DNA of 64,000 nt from Rhodococcus maanshanensis NBRC 100610. GTDB lineage: Bacteria > Actinomycetota > Actinomycetes > Mycobacteriales > Mycobacteriaceae. Both the position numbers and the translations under genes were made by a program. Where the stretch lies: NCBI RefSeq assembly GCF_001894865.1, contig NZ_BCXA01000002.1, positions 1-64,000 of the forward strand, given 5' to 3'. Positions 45,008-55,212 of this stretch are shown here, piece after piece (the stretch's first letter is position 1; the number at the start of each line of letters is the position of its first letter). Under the pieces are notes generated by a model. It was not told the DNA's origin. It saw only the letters and a program-made list of their open reading frames with translations, and ran no database searches.

Positions 45008-47134
45008 ATGGAAGTGCCCCGCGAGCAGTACGCGGCGACCTTGCTCGTTGACGGGTGCGACGAGGACGCACGCCTGCTCGCCACCCTCCGCGCGAGGGAG
45101 GCGATCATCTTCCACGACGAACTCGAGGCACAGCAGCAGGGACTTCGTGCGATCCTCCCGCCGCTGGACTCGGCTGAGTCCCCGGCCTGGGCCTACTACC
45201 CATGGCGGAGAGCGGCCGTCCGGGTTCTCGGCCAAACCGAGTTCCGGTTGCTGCGGCTGGACCGGAATCGAAACAAGATCACTCGTACGGAACAGGAGCG
45301 GCTGACGGAGCTCGCCGTGGGGGTCGTCGGCCTCAGCGTCGGCCACGCGGTCGCGTTGGCGCTGACCCTCGAAGGCACCTGCGGTGCGATCAGGCTCGCC
45401 GACTTCGACGCCCTCGAGCTGTCGAATCTGAACCGGGTACCGGCGTCGGTCTTCGATCTCGGGGTCAACAAGGCCGTCGTCGCCGCCCGCCGGATCGCAG
45501 AGATCGATCCGTACCTCTCGGTGTCGGTGCAGACCGGAGGGGTCGGCGCCGACACACTCGACGAGTTCCTGCTTGGACTCGATCTCGTGATCGAGGAATG
45601 CGACTCGCTGGACATGAAGGTCGCGGTGCGGGCGGGTGCCCGCGCGCGTCGGATCCCGGTTCTGATGCAAACCAGCGACCGGGGCCTGGTCGACGTGGAA
45701 CGGTTCGACCTCGAGCCCGACCGGCCCCTGTTCCACGGACTGCTCGGTGATGTCGACGGGGAATCGCTGGCCGGATTGTCGGCTGGGGGGAAGGTGGCGC
45801 CGGCGTTGCGGATCCTCGGCGCCGCGGACATCTCATCCCGGATGGCCGCATCCCTGGTCGAGCTGGGCACCACGCTGTCGACGTGGCCGCAGCTCGGTGG
45901 CGACGTGATGCTCGGCGGTGCTGCCTTGGCCGCGACCGTGCGACGGTTCGGATTGGGCCAGTCGCTGCCGTCCGGGCGCGTCCGGATCGATCTGGACGAG
46001 CGCCTCGACGCGTTGCGGGCACCGATGGTCGGCCGCGATCTCGCGGGTGGCGAGGCCACGCCCGCCGAAGGTCCGCCGGACGATGCCATCGGTGCGATGG
46101 TCCACGCGGTGAGCAGGGCGCCTTCGGGGGGCAACGCTCAGCCCTGGACGGTGCACACCGACGACGGTGGGCTCCGGCTGTATCTGGATCCCGGCCGGAC
46201 GACGGCGATGGACGTGCAGCTCCGTGGCAGTTACGTTGCGCTCGGCGCCGCGCTCTTCAACGCAAGGGTGGCTGCCGCGGCACATGGCCGGCTCGGGCCG
46301 GTCGAGTTGTTCGGCGACGACGACGGGCCGACCCTGGTGGCCACCATGACCTTCGGCGACGGGGCCGACGACCAACTCGCCCGACGCTACGAGGCCATGC
46401 TTCGTCGTACGACGAACCGCCATGTCGGGGTGCCTGCGCCCATCGCCCCCGAGACCGAACTGGCGCTGGCGGGCGCGGCGCGTGCCGAGGGCGCGCGCCT
46501 GTCCATGGTCACCGATCTGCGTGACATCGGCGCGGCCGCCGAGGTGTTGGCTGACTCGGAGCGTGTGCGACTTCTCGACCCTCGACTGCACCGCGAGATG
46601 GTCGGCGAGCTGCGCTGGCCCGAGGACACATTGGATACGGGTATCGACATCCGGTCGCTCGAGCTCGATGACGCCGAAATGTCGACGATCGGAATCGTGA
46701 GCAGGCCCGATGTGATGACTCACCTGGCCGAATGGGACCTGGGTGGGGCTCTCGGTGCCGTCACACGGGATCGGGTCGTGTCCAGTTCTGCGCTCGCGGC
46801 GGTTGTCGTGAGCGGGTGCGAACCCCGTGACTTCGTCCGCGGTGGGTCCGCGGTGGAAAGCGTCTGGATCAGTGCCGAGGACCATGGATTGGCAGTGCAG
46901 CCGATCGCGCCGGTCTTCCTCTACGGAGTGGACGGGGTCGACCTCGAGGAACTGGCTCCGGTCTATTCCGGGCAGCTGTCCGAGGGGCAACGGGTGCTGC
47001 GGGCGTTGTTCGGGATCACATCGGGCGAGGTGTTCGCCCTGATCTTGCGGCTGAGCCATGCCCCCCGCGCAACGATTCGCAGCCGCCGCCGTCCGTCTGT
47101 GCTTGGCACGGCCACCGGGCACACGAAAGGCTGA
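45008..47134 (+). CDS. ThiF/E1-like adenylyltransferase fused to nitroreductase domain (Rv1355c-like)
   Basis: A 708-residue two-domain protein. The N-terminal ThiF/E1 Rossmann domain (about 95-330) has VGVVGLSVGHAVALAL, the ATP-binding LADFDALELSNLNRVPAS, the DLGVNKAVVAARRI Lys/Arg, and EECDSLDMK. No CxxC zinc pair is seen. The C-terminal domain (about 355-680) is nitroreductase-like, with FMN-site APSGGNAQPW, RTTNRHVG and the RGGSAVESVWISAEDHGLAVQP block (quoted in part). From memory this architecture equals M. tuberculosis Rv1355c (called moeY), whose neighbour Rv1354c is a GGDEF-EAL protein, as here. Ubiquitin-like substrates with terminal GG are absent. Function unknown: adenylation plus flavin redox of a small molecule is likely. 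Confidence 0.85.
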   Translation: MEVPREQYAATLLVDGCDEDARLLATLRAREAIIFHDELEAQQQGLRAILPPLDSAESPAWAYYPWRRAAVRVLGQTEFRLLRLDRNRNKITRTEQERLTELAVGVVGLSVGHAVALALTLEGTCGAIRLADFDALELSNLNRVPASVFDLGVNKAVVAARRIAEIDPYLSVSVQTGGVGADTLDEFLLGLDLVIEECDSLDMKVAVRAGARARRIPVLMQTSDRGLVDVERFDLEPDRPLFHGLLGDVDGESLAGLSAGGKVAPALRILGAADISSRMAASLVELGTTLSTWPQLGGDVMLGGAALAATVRRFGLGQSLPSGRVRIDLDERLDALRAPMVGRDLAGGEATPAEGPPDDAIGAMVHAVSRAPSGGNAQPWTVHTDDGGLRLYLDPGRTTAMDVQLRGSYVALGAALFNARVAAAAHGRLGPVELFGDDDGPTLVATMTFGDGADDQLARRYEAMLRRTTNRHVGVPAPIAPETELALAGAARAEGARLSMVTDLRDIGAAAEVLADSERVRLLDPRLHREMVGELRWPEDTLDTGIDIRSLELDDAEMSTIGIVSRPDVMTHLAEWDLGGALGAVTRDRVVSSSALAAVVVSGCEPRDFVRGGSAVESVWISAEDHGLAVQPIAPVFLYGVDGVDLEELAPVYSGQLSEGQRVLRALFGITSGEVFALILRLSHAPRATIRSRRRPSVLGTATGHTKG

Positions 47135-47144
47135 GGGAGCGCGC

Positions 47145-49004
47145 ATGTCTGTGCACAGTCTGGAGGAACTGGTCACCGCCGTCGCTTCGCGGCTGACCGC
47201 CACCGACGCCCGGACGTGGGTGGCCTCGGCCGAGCAGGTACTTCACGATCTGGTCGACTACTTCGAACTCGATGTGTGCTTCCTGCGGCGCAACGACCAC
47301 GAGATCGGCGCGACGATCCTGGTCGCCGAGTGGCCGAAGCGGCCGTTCGTTCCCGATCCCGATCCGCTCGCCGTCGTCTACTTCGCCGACGCCGACCCGG
47401 ACTTCGCCAGGGCGGAGCACCTGAAAGAGGTCGGATTCGTACATCCCGGGCAGGACAGCGAGGGGTATCAGGATCGGGTGGCCGAGAGCACGGGGGTGCC
47501 GCAGGTCACCCTCGCCGCGGTGCCGCTTTTGTCGGGGGAGGTGACAACAGGAACGTTGGGGTTCGTCAAGTTCGGGGACCGCGAGTGGAGTACCGCGGAA
47601 GTGAACGTGCTCAAGGCGATCGCGGCGCTGCTGACGCAGGTTCAGGAACGGGTGCGGGCCGAGGAGCAGATCCGGCATACGGCCGACCATGACGAGCTGA
47701 CCGGCCTCGCGAACCGGCGCGTTCTGGTGGAGTGCTTGGAGCGCCGGATGGCGCGAGGGATGCCGGGACCGGTCGCGATCCTGTTCTTCGACCTGGATCG
47801 GCTCAAATCTCTCAACGACTTCCTGGGCCATACCGCGGGCGATGCCTTCATCGTCGAGGTGAGCGCTCGGTTACGCAGGTACGTGGATGGTCGGGACATC
47901 CTCGCCCGATTGGGCGGGGACGAGTTCGTCATCGTGTTCGGTGGGGAAGTCGACCTCGCGGCGGCCCGCGTCAAGGCGGCGCAGATCAACGGCATCGTGA
48001 ACGAGGGCGTCCGGCTCGGCAGCGTGTCGGTGAGCCGCGGTGCGAGTTTCGGAATCGCGGTCGGGATGCCGGGTCAATGCTCGGGAGCGGATCTGCTGTG
48101 GCAGGCGGATCACGCCGTGTTGGCGGCAAAAGCGGAGGGGGGCAATGCCATCGCCACGTTCAACGAGGACATGCGGGCGGAGTTCGAGATCCGCACCGCC
48201 ATCGAGCTGAGCCTCCGGACGTCGATCAACGACGACTCCCTGCACCTGGTGTATCAGCCGGAGGTCGACATGCGCGACGGCAAGGTGCTCGCGGTCGAAG
48301 CGCTGGTGCGATGGGACCATCCGACACTCGGGCTGTTGCTGCCGGCCTCCTTCATCGAGATCGCGGAGTCGACCAACCTCGCCTCCGAGCTCGGGACCTG
48401 GGTATTTCGAACGGCCTGCCGTCAGTTTGCGAAGTGGCGATCCGAGAACGCCGACCTCGATCTGTGCCTGAGGGTCAACGTATCTCCTGCACAACTGGTC
48501 GGCCTCGACTTCCTCGAAGGTACCGCTCAGGTCCTGGAGGAGTACGAGATCGCGGGCAACAGCGTGTGTCTGGAGATCACCGAGAACGCAATGGTGAGCG
48601 ATCTCGATCGAACTCGGGTGACCCTGCGTGGGCTGTCCGACCTGGGTGTCCGGGTCGCCATCGACGACTTCGGCACTGGCTTCAGTGCGCTGGCGCAACT
48701 CAAGCAGCTCAAGGTCGATGTTCTCAAGATCGATCAGGAGTTCATCCGCGATCTAGGCCACAGTCGGGGCGATCTCGCCATCGTCAAATCGATTGTCAGC
48801 CTGGCGAAGTCGTTCGACGTCGACCTGGTGGCGGAGGGCGTGGAAACTGTGTCGGCCGCGCGAACCCTCCTGGAGCTCGGGTGTTATCGAGCCCAGGGGT
48901 TCCTGTTCAGTCATCCGCTGCCGGCCGACCAGGCGGGTGACCTGCTCCGTGCAGGGGCGATCCAGCCGTGGTTGGCGGCGGCCACCGGCCCTGTGCGGAA
49001 ATAG
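47145..49004 (+). CDS. GAF-GGDEF-EAL c-di-GMP signalling protein (Rv1354c-like)
   Basis: A 619-residue protein with an N-terminal GAF-like sensor (about 1-170), a GGDEF domain (about 180-345) and an EAL domain (about 365-610). The diguanylate cyclase core is intact: DHDELTGLANRRVL, FFDLDRLKSLNDFLGHTAGD, RLGGDEFVIVF. The allosteric I-site position reads DGRD, not RxxD. The phosphodiesterase core is also intact: VEALVRWDHP, CLEITENAMV, IDDFGTGFSAL, LKIDQEFI, AEGVETV, and QGF in the last loop. Both activities are possible. GGGAG lies six bases before ATG 47145, ten bases after the E1/nitroreductase gene. Placed next to the EPS initiating enzyme, it may set EPS output. Confidence 0.93.
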   Translation: MSVHSLEELVTAVASRLTATDARTWVASAEQVLHDLVDYFELDVCFLRRNDHEIGATILVAEWPKRPFVPDPDPLAVVYFADADPDFARAEHLKEVGFVHPGQDSEGYQDRVAESTGVPQVTLAAVPLLSGEVTTGTLGFVKFGDREWSTAEVNVLKAIAALLTQVQERVRAEEQIRHTADHDELTGLANRRVLVECLERRMARGMPGPVAILFFDLDRLKSLNDFLGHTAGDAFIVEVSARLRRYVDGRDILARLGGDEFVIVFGGEVDLAAARVKAAQINGIVNEGVRLGSVSVSRGASFGIAVGMPGQCSGADLLWQADHAVLAAKAEGGNAIATFNEDMRAEFEIRTAIELSLRTSINDDSLHLVYQPEVDMRDGKVLAVEALVRWDHPTLGLLLPASFIEIAESTNLASELGTWVFRTACRQFAKWRSENADLDLCLRVNVSPAQLVGLDFLEGTAQVLEEYEIAGNSVCLEITENAMVSDLDRTRVTLRGLSDLGVRVAIDDFGTGFSALAQLKQLKVDVLKIDQEFIRDLGHSRGDLAIVKSIVSLAKSFDVDLVAEGVETVSAARTLLELGCYRAQGFLFSHPLPADQAGDLLRAGAIQPWLAAATGPVRK

Positions 49005-49136
49005 ACTCGGCATCCTTTTTTTGGGCAGAAAAGAGGAACGGGTTCGCCATTGCGGATGATAACGGACCTGCAGTATGTTTTTGGGGTCGGGCCAGTTGGG
49101 GAGTGAACGGCCTGATCCTCGAGTTTGGACCTGCCC

Positions 49137-50690
49137 ATGTGTGAATGCGAAAGAGTCGTAGAAAGAGAGTTCGGATCTGCTCCGCCGGTTGAAGCGGCGA
49201 ACGTCCTGTGCGCCGAGTGCGCCCGAAGATCCAGACAGGCGGGCCACAGCGGCCCTCTGATCGCAACTCCCGCCTCAGTCCGTCCGGACTGGGAGCGCCG
49301 CTACGGCCGCGCTGCCGTTGCCTCCGACTGCCTGAGCCTCCTGGCTGCCGATGCGGTGGTCACGCTGATCTACAACAACGACTCGGTGCTCTCATCGCCG
49401 TCCAACATCGCTGTTGCACTGGCTGTTCCGCTGACGGCGCTGATCGCGTTGGCGATGGCGCACGCATGGGACCCGCGGGTGCTCGGCTCCGGGGCGGAGG
49501 AGTTCAGGCGGATCGGCTCCGCGTATGTGGTCGTGATCGCGGCGCTGGCGCTGGTCGGATATGCGATGGGGACGGCGGCGGGCCAGTCGTGGGTGTTCGG
49601 GGCACTGCCCCTCGCCGCCGTTCTGTCCGTGTTCGGGCGGTATGTCCTGCGGAAGTGGCTGCACAACGGCAGGCGATCCGGCGCGTTCTTGCGCTCGGTG
49701 CTGGTCGTCGGGGACATCGACTCGGTTCAAGAACTCATCAAGCGGACCCGTCGAGCTGCCCACGCGGGCTGGGAGATCCAGGCGGTGTGCCTCGCCGATG
49801 TCGATCACGCCGAGTGTTTCCCGCTCGCGATCGAGGATGTGCCCGTCGTCGGAACCGACCGCGACATCATCGGCCTGGTGGCCCTACACGGGTACGAGGC
49901 TGTGGCGATACTTCCGTCGACAGGTTGGTCGCCGATGCGTACCCAGCGGCTCGCCTGGGATCTGGAGGGGACGGGGGCGGATCTGCTCATTGCGCCTGCC
50001 CTGATGGACATCGTGGGGCCGCGGCTACACATTCGCCCCGTCTCCGGGATGCCGTTGTTGCAGTTGAGCGCGCCGAACTTCACCCGGCCCGCATGGTTCG
50101 TCAAGACGGTGTTGGACCGGGTGCTCGCGCTGGGGCTGCTGATCGTGATCGCCCCGGTGATGGTGGCCATCGGGTGCGCGATCCGTCTGACGAGTCCGGG
50201 TCCCGCACTGTTCAAACAGACCCGCGTCGGCCGGGGAGGCACGCGGTTCGAGATGTTCAAGTTCCGCAGCATGGTGCGTGACGCCGAAGACAGGCTCGCC
50301 GACCTCGCCAAGGCCGACGAGGGTGCCGGTGTGCTGTTCAAGATCCGGGAGGACCCGAGGGTCACCCGGGTTGGTCGGGTCATCCGGAGATATTCGCTCG
50401 ACGAGCTGCCCCAACTGCTCAACGTTGTGGCGGGGCAGATGTCGCTGGTCGGACCTCGGCCACCACTCGTCTCCGAGTTCGAGAGATACGACGACGGCGG
50501 TGTTCGGCGCCGCATGTTCGTCAAACCCGGTCTGACCGGCCTGTGGCAGATCAGTGGTCGCAGTGACCTGCCCTGGGACGAGTCGGTGCGGATGGACCTG
50601 CGATACGTCGAGAACTGGTCGATCGCACTGGACTTCATGATCCTGTGGAAGACGGCGGGGGCGGTACTGCGGCCGGATGGGGCTTACTGA
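49137..50690 (+). CDS. Polyprenyl glycosylphosphotransferase (WbaP/CpsE-like initiating enzyme)
   Basis: About 517 residues. The C-terminal bacterial sugar-transferase domain (about 310-517) has KTVLDRVLALGLLIVIAPVM, SPGPALFKQTRVGRGG, FEMFKFRSMVRDAEDRL, RVIRRYSLDELPQLLNVVAG, SLVGPRPPLVSEFE and KPGLTGLWQISGRSDL. These are the hallmarks of enzymes that transfer hexose-1-P from UDP-hexose to undecaprenyl-P, starting repeat-unit assembly. Four N-terminal helices and a CoA-binding-like linker precede it, as in WbaP. Unusually, the first 40 residues hold CxC (MCEC) and CAEC, a possible zinc site. The start ATG 49137 has no strong Shine-Dalgarno; a TTG at 49125 is in frame. Confidence 0.9.
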   Translation: MCECERVVEREFGSAPPVEAANVLCAECARRSRQAGHSGPLIATPASVRPDWERRYGRAAVASDCLSLLAADAVVTLIYNNDSVLSSPSNIAVALAVPLTALIALAMAHAWDPRVLGSGAEEFRRIGSAYVVVIAALALVGYAMGTAAGQSWVFGALPLAAVLSVFGRYVLRKWLHNGRRSGAFLRSVLVVGDIDSVQELIKRTRRAAHAGWEIQAVCLADVDHAECFPLAIEDVPVVGTDRDIIGLVALHGYEAVAILPSTGWSPMRTQRLAWDLEGTGADLLIAPALMDIVGPRLHIRPVSGMPLLQLSAPNFTRPAWFVKTVLDRVLALGLLIVIAPVMVAIGCAIRLTSPGPALFKQTRVGRGGTRFEMFKFRSMVRDAEDRLADLAKADEGAGVLFKIREDPRVTRVGRVIRRYSLDELPQLLNVVAGQMSLVGPRPPLVSEFERYDDGGVRRRMFVKPGLTGLWQISGRSDLPWDESVRMDLRYVENWSIALDFMILWKTAGAVLRPDGAY

Positions 50691-50734
50691 CGCCGTGTGG
50701 CAAGCGCTGAGCGAGGAAGCGCCCGCCGATCTGG

Positions 50735-51481
50735 ATGATGGACGGGGTGTATCGAATACGAAGCGCGTTCCTGGTCTCGGCGGCCGTGGCTGTGGCGTGC
50801 GCCGCCCTGGTGGTTGGGTGCAGCGGAGAACCCAGGATCGCCATCCCGCAGGGCATCCCACCGGGCCCCGGTGCACCCGTGCCCCCGATCGACATCAATG
50901 CACCCGGTCGCACCGCGGATCAGCTGCGGGACTGGGCCGCCGACCAGACCGACGCGCTCGGCATCTCGGCCACCGCGCTCGAGGCCTACGGGTACGCGGC
51001 CGCGGTGATGGCGCAGTCCCGGCCCGAGTGCGGCATCGGATGGACGACGGTGGCGGGAATTGCGAGCGTCGAGAGCAGGCACGGCACCTATCGCGGATCC
51101 TCCGTCGCGCCGAGGGGCGACGTCAGCCCGCAGATCCGGGGGATACCCCTCGACGGGGGACCGGGGGTCGCCGAGATTCCGGACACCGACGGCGGCGCGA
51201 TGGACGGCGACCCCGTGCACGACCGGGCGATGGGTCCGCTGCAGTTCATCCCCGAGACCTGGAAGCGGTGGGGCGTCGACGCCAACGGCGACGGGGTTGC
51301 GAACCCGGACAACATCGACGACGCGGCGCTGACGGCGGCGCGGTATCTCTGCGCCAGGGGCGGCGACCTGACCTCCGAGGAGGGCTGGCGTCGGGCCCTG
51401 ATGGCCTACAACCTGTCCGGCGAGTACCTGAGCGATGTTCGCGACCGCGCGGCCGCGTACTCGGTGGGGACCCGGCCGTGA
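50735..51481 (+). CDS. Lytic murein transglycosylase lipoprotein (LpqU-like)
   Basis: A 248-residue lipoprotein: signal peptide ending in the lipobox VVGC (about residue 29), a Pro-rich linker, then a membrane-bound lytic transglycosylase B-like (SLT_2) domain. The catalytic Glu lies in IASVESRHG (about residue 112), and DRAMGPLQFIPETWKRWGVD and AALTAARYLCARGGD are family segments. It cleaves the MurNAc-GlcNAc bond in peptidoglycan on the outer membrane face. Its place right before eno matches LpqU (Rv1022) as remembered. ATG 50735 and 50738 are adjacent; the Shine-Dalgarno is poor. Confidence 0.9.
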   Translation: MMDGVYRIRSAFLVSAAVAVACAALVVGCSGEPRIAIPQGIPPGPGAPVPPIDINAPGRTADQLRDWAADQTDALGISATALEAYGYAAAVMAQSRPECGIGWTTVAGIASVESRHGTYRGSSVAPRGDVSPQIRGIPLDGGPGVAEIPDTDGGAMDGDPVHDRAMGPLQFIPETWKRWGVDANGDGVANPDNIDDAALTAARYLCARGGDLTSEEGWRRALMAYNLSGEYLSDVRDRAAAYSVGTRP

Positions 51482-51541
51482 CCGCGCGGCGCGACGACAC
51501 GGCCGGTTGCTGCCGTTAGGCTCAGACCTGGCACTATGTAG

Positions 51542-52879
<1,338 letters not shown>

Positions 52880-52901
52880 GAACGGAAGCGGGACTGAGCC
52901 T

Positions 52902-53636
52902 ATGAGCCAACGCGGTAGGTCACGTCCGGGCGGCAGCCCGGCCGGTCGGGACTCCCGTCGCACCCGCGACGAGTCGGCTGCGCGACGCCCGTCGCGCGGC
53001 CGCCCGACCGGACCTACCGCGTCGGCTCCAGGCTCCGGTCCCGCGGCGAGCGGAAAGCCCGCGCCAGAGTTCGAGCCCGAGTCGTCCAGCGAGAAGCCCA
53101 TCCGCGCACGGGGTTCGCGGGCGGGCGCCTCGGGCGAGGAGAAGCCCGAACGCACCATCCTCGGGCTCTCCACCGGCAAGGCGGTGATGCTGGCGGTGGT
53201 GGTCTGCGCGCTCGCGCTGACCCTGGCCGTCCCACTGCGCAACTACCTCACCCAGCGCAGCGAGGCGGATCGGGTCGCCGCGCAGCGCGAGCAGCTCGAG
53301 GACGACCTCAAGCAGCTGACCCGGCAGAAGCAGCAGAACGACGACCCCGCGTACATCTCTGCCGAGGCGAGGGAGCGGCTGCAGTACGTCAAGCCCGGCG
53401 AGACGCCGTTCCAGGTGCAGCTGCCCGGCGAGGTGGCGACCAGGCCCGAGGAGCTCAGCGAGCGCAAGCGCACCGCGGATCCCTGGTTCACCGACCTGTG
53501 GCGGCCCATCGTGGAGCCGCAGCCGGAGCCGAGCGCGGCGCCCGCGCCGCCTGTCCCGGGACCGCCCCCGCCCGCACCGGATTCCGGCGCGGGTTCGATG
53601 ACCATTCCTCACGATCAAGGAGGGCCCGTCGGGTGA
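52902..53636 (+). CDS. ftsB: FtsB/DivIC-type septum formation initiator protein
   Basis: A 244-residue bitopic protein: a long basic/Pro/Ser-rich cytoplasmic N terminus (about 1-85), one membrane helix (AVMLAVVVCALALTLAVPL, about 95-113), a coiled coil (RVAAQREQLEDDLKQLTRQK, about 125-150), and the family motif DDPAYISAEARERLQYVKPGE, cited in part as DPAYISAEARERLQYVKPG. A Pro-rich tail follows. It would join the FtsQLB divisome complex. The N- and C-terminal extensions are typical of actinobacteria. It overlaps DUF501 (GTGA) by four bases. Confidence 0.92.
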   Translation: MSQRGRSRPGGSPAGRDSRRTRDESAARRPSRGRPTGPTASAPGSGPAASGKPAPEFEPESSSEKPIRARGSRAGASGEEKPERTILGLSTGKAVMLAVVVCALALTLAVPLRNYLTQRSEADRVAAQREQLEDDLKQLTRQKQQNDDPAYISAEARERLQYVKPGETPFQVQLPGEVATRPEELSERKRTADPWFTDLWRPIVEPQPEPSAAPAPPVPGPPPPAPDSGAGSMTIPHDQGGPVG

Positions 53637-54190
53637 CCGATCCGGCTGACAGCACTTCCCGCCCCGCGGTGTCCCAGGAGGACCTGGCCGCGGTGGCCGC
53701 GCAGCTCGGCCGCGATCCGCGCGGCGTGCTCGCCATCGCCTACCGGGCCCCCGACGGCACGCCCGGCGTGGTCAAGACCGCGCCCCGGCTGCCGGACGGC
53801 ACGCCGTTCCCCACGCTGTACTACCTGACCGACCCGCGTCTGACCGCCGAGGCGAGCAGGCAGGAGTCGGCCGGGGTCATGCGCGAGATGACCGAGCGCC
53901 TCGAGCGCGATCCGGAGCTGGCGCAGGCGTACCGCCGCGCGCACGAGTCCTACCTCGCGGAGCGGAACGAGATCGATTCGCTCGGAACGGATTTCACCGG
54001 CGGCGGCATGCCGGACCGGGTCAAGTGCCTGCACGTGCTGATGGCGCATTCGCTGGCGAAGGGTCCGGGGCTCAACCCGCTCGGCGACGAGTCGGTCGCC
54101 TTGGCCGCGCAGGGCAAGCTGCGCGGCACCGCCATCCCGGCGGACTGGCCCGTCTACCAGGGACCGGGTGAGACCGGGGACGACGAATGA
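53633..54190 (+). CDS. DUF501 family protein
   Basis: A 185-residue conserved actinobacterial protein of unknown function, always between ftsB and ppx in the orders I know. Family segments are AAQLGRDPRGVLAIAYRAPD, GTPFPTLYYLTDPRL, MREMTERLERDPEL and VKCLHVLMAHSLAKGPGLNP with a Cys-x-His pair. The start GTG 53633 is inside the ftsB stop overlap, with AAGGAGGG nine bases upstream. It overlaps ppx by four bases. The conserved RVKCLHVLMAH block suggests a catalytic or metal site. Confidence 0.92.
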   Translation: MTDPADSTSRPAVSQEDLAAVAAQLGRDPRGVLAIAYRAPDGTPGVVKTAPRLPDGTPFPTLYYLTDPRLTAEASRQESAGVMREMTERLERDPELAQAYRRAHESYLAERNEIDSLGTDFTGGGMPDRVKCLHVLMAHSLAKGPGLNPLGDESVALAAQGKLRGTAIPADWPVYQGPGETGDDE

Positions 54191-55131
54191 CCAGGGTCGC
54201 CGCCGTCGACTGTGGCACCAACTCGATCCGCCTGCTGATCGCGGACGCCGACGCTGAGGGACGCCTGCACGACGTCCGGCGCGAGATGCGGGTCGTGCGC
54301 CTCGGGCAGGGTGTAGACGCGACCGGCGCGTTCGCACCCGAGGCCATCGAGCGCACCAGGGTAGCGCTGCAGGAGTACGCGGACATGATCCGCGAGACCG
54401 GCGCGACCGCGGTCCGGATGGTCGCGACGTCGGCGACAAGGGACGCCTCCAACCGCGAGGACTTCTTCGCGATGACCAGGGAGGTCCTCGGTGCTGTGAT
54501 CGAGGGAGCAGAGGCGGAGGTGATCTCCGGCGACGAGGAGGCACGGCTGTCCTTCGCGGGCGCCGTCGGCGAACTCGATCCTGCCGCAGGTCCTTTCGTT
54601 GTCGTCGATCTCGGCGGCGGATCCACCGAGGTGGTTCTCGGTGACGGAGACGGGGTGCACGCGGCCCACTCGACCGACATCGGCTGCGTGCGGATCACCG
54701 AGCGCTGCCTGCACGACGACCCGCCGACGGCCGAGCAGATCGCGCAGGCGCGCGAGTTCGCGTTGGCGAAGCTCACCGAGGCCTTCGACCTGGTGCCGGT
54801 GGAGCAGGCCAACACCTGGGTCGGCGTGGCCGGCACGATGACCACCATCGCCGCGGTCGCGCTGGAGCTGCCGCACTACGACGCCGAGAAGGTGCACCTG
54901 TCGCGGATGACGCTGCCGCGGCTGCACGAGGTGAACGATTCGCTCGTGCACATGACCCATGACCAGCGGGCTGCCCTCGGGCCGATGCACCCGGGTCGGG
55001 TCGACGTCATCGGTGGGGGAGCGATCGTCTCCGACGTCCTGGCCGATGAGCTCGCGCGCCGGGCTGGGATCACCGAACTCGTGGTCAGCGAGCACGACAT
55101 CCTCGACGGTATCGCGCTGTCGATCCTGTAG
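54187..55131 (+). CDS. ppx: Exopolyphosphatase / pppGpp phosphohydrolase family protein
   Basis: A 314-residue Ppx/GppA ASKHA-fold protein. Phosphate-1 motif VAAVDCGTNSIRLLIAD, the ATSATRDASNREDFF and EEARLSFAGAV segments, phosphate-2 motif VVVDLGGGSTEVVLGDG, and the adenosine-site-like GVAGTMTTIAAV and DVIGGGAIV are present. It is the short single-module form like mycobacterial Ppx2 (Rv1026), which hydrolyses short polyphosphate or pppGpp. It ends the eno operon. Its ATG overlaps DUF501 by four bases. Confidence 0.93.
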   Translation: MTRVAAVDCGTNSIRLLIADADAEGRLHDVRREMRVVRLGQGVDATGAFAPEAIERTRVALQEYADMIRETGATAVRMVATSATRDASNREDFFAMTREVLGAVIEGAEAEVISGDEEARLSFAGAVGELDPAAGPFVVVDLGGGSTEVVLGDGDGVHAAHSTDIGCVRITERCLHDDPPTAEQIAQAREFALAKLTEAFDLVPVEQANTWVGVAGTMTTIAAVALELPHYDAEKVHLSRMTLPRLHEVNDSLVHMTHDQRAALGPMHPGRVDVIGGGAIVSDVLADELARRAGITELVVSEHDILDGIALSIL

Positions 55132-55212
55132 CGCTCGGGGAGAGCCCGCGCATACCTGTACGCAAAGGCGGCGTCAATACCTCAGCCTGTGCGTGTTGGG
55201 AAGAAAGATCTT

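Noticed and set aside
45008-46000. Ubiquitin-like conjugation or anti-phage CD-NTase-associated E1 system
   Set aside because: No E2, JAB protease, ubiquitin-like or CD-NTase gene is nearby, and the E1-like domain is fused to a nitroreductase.
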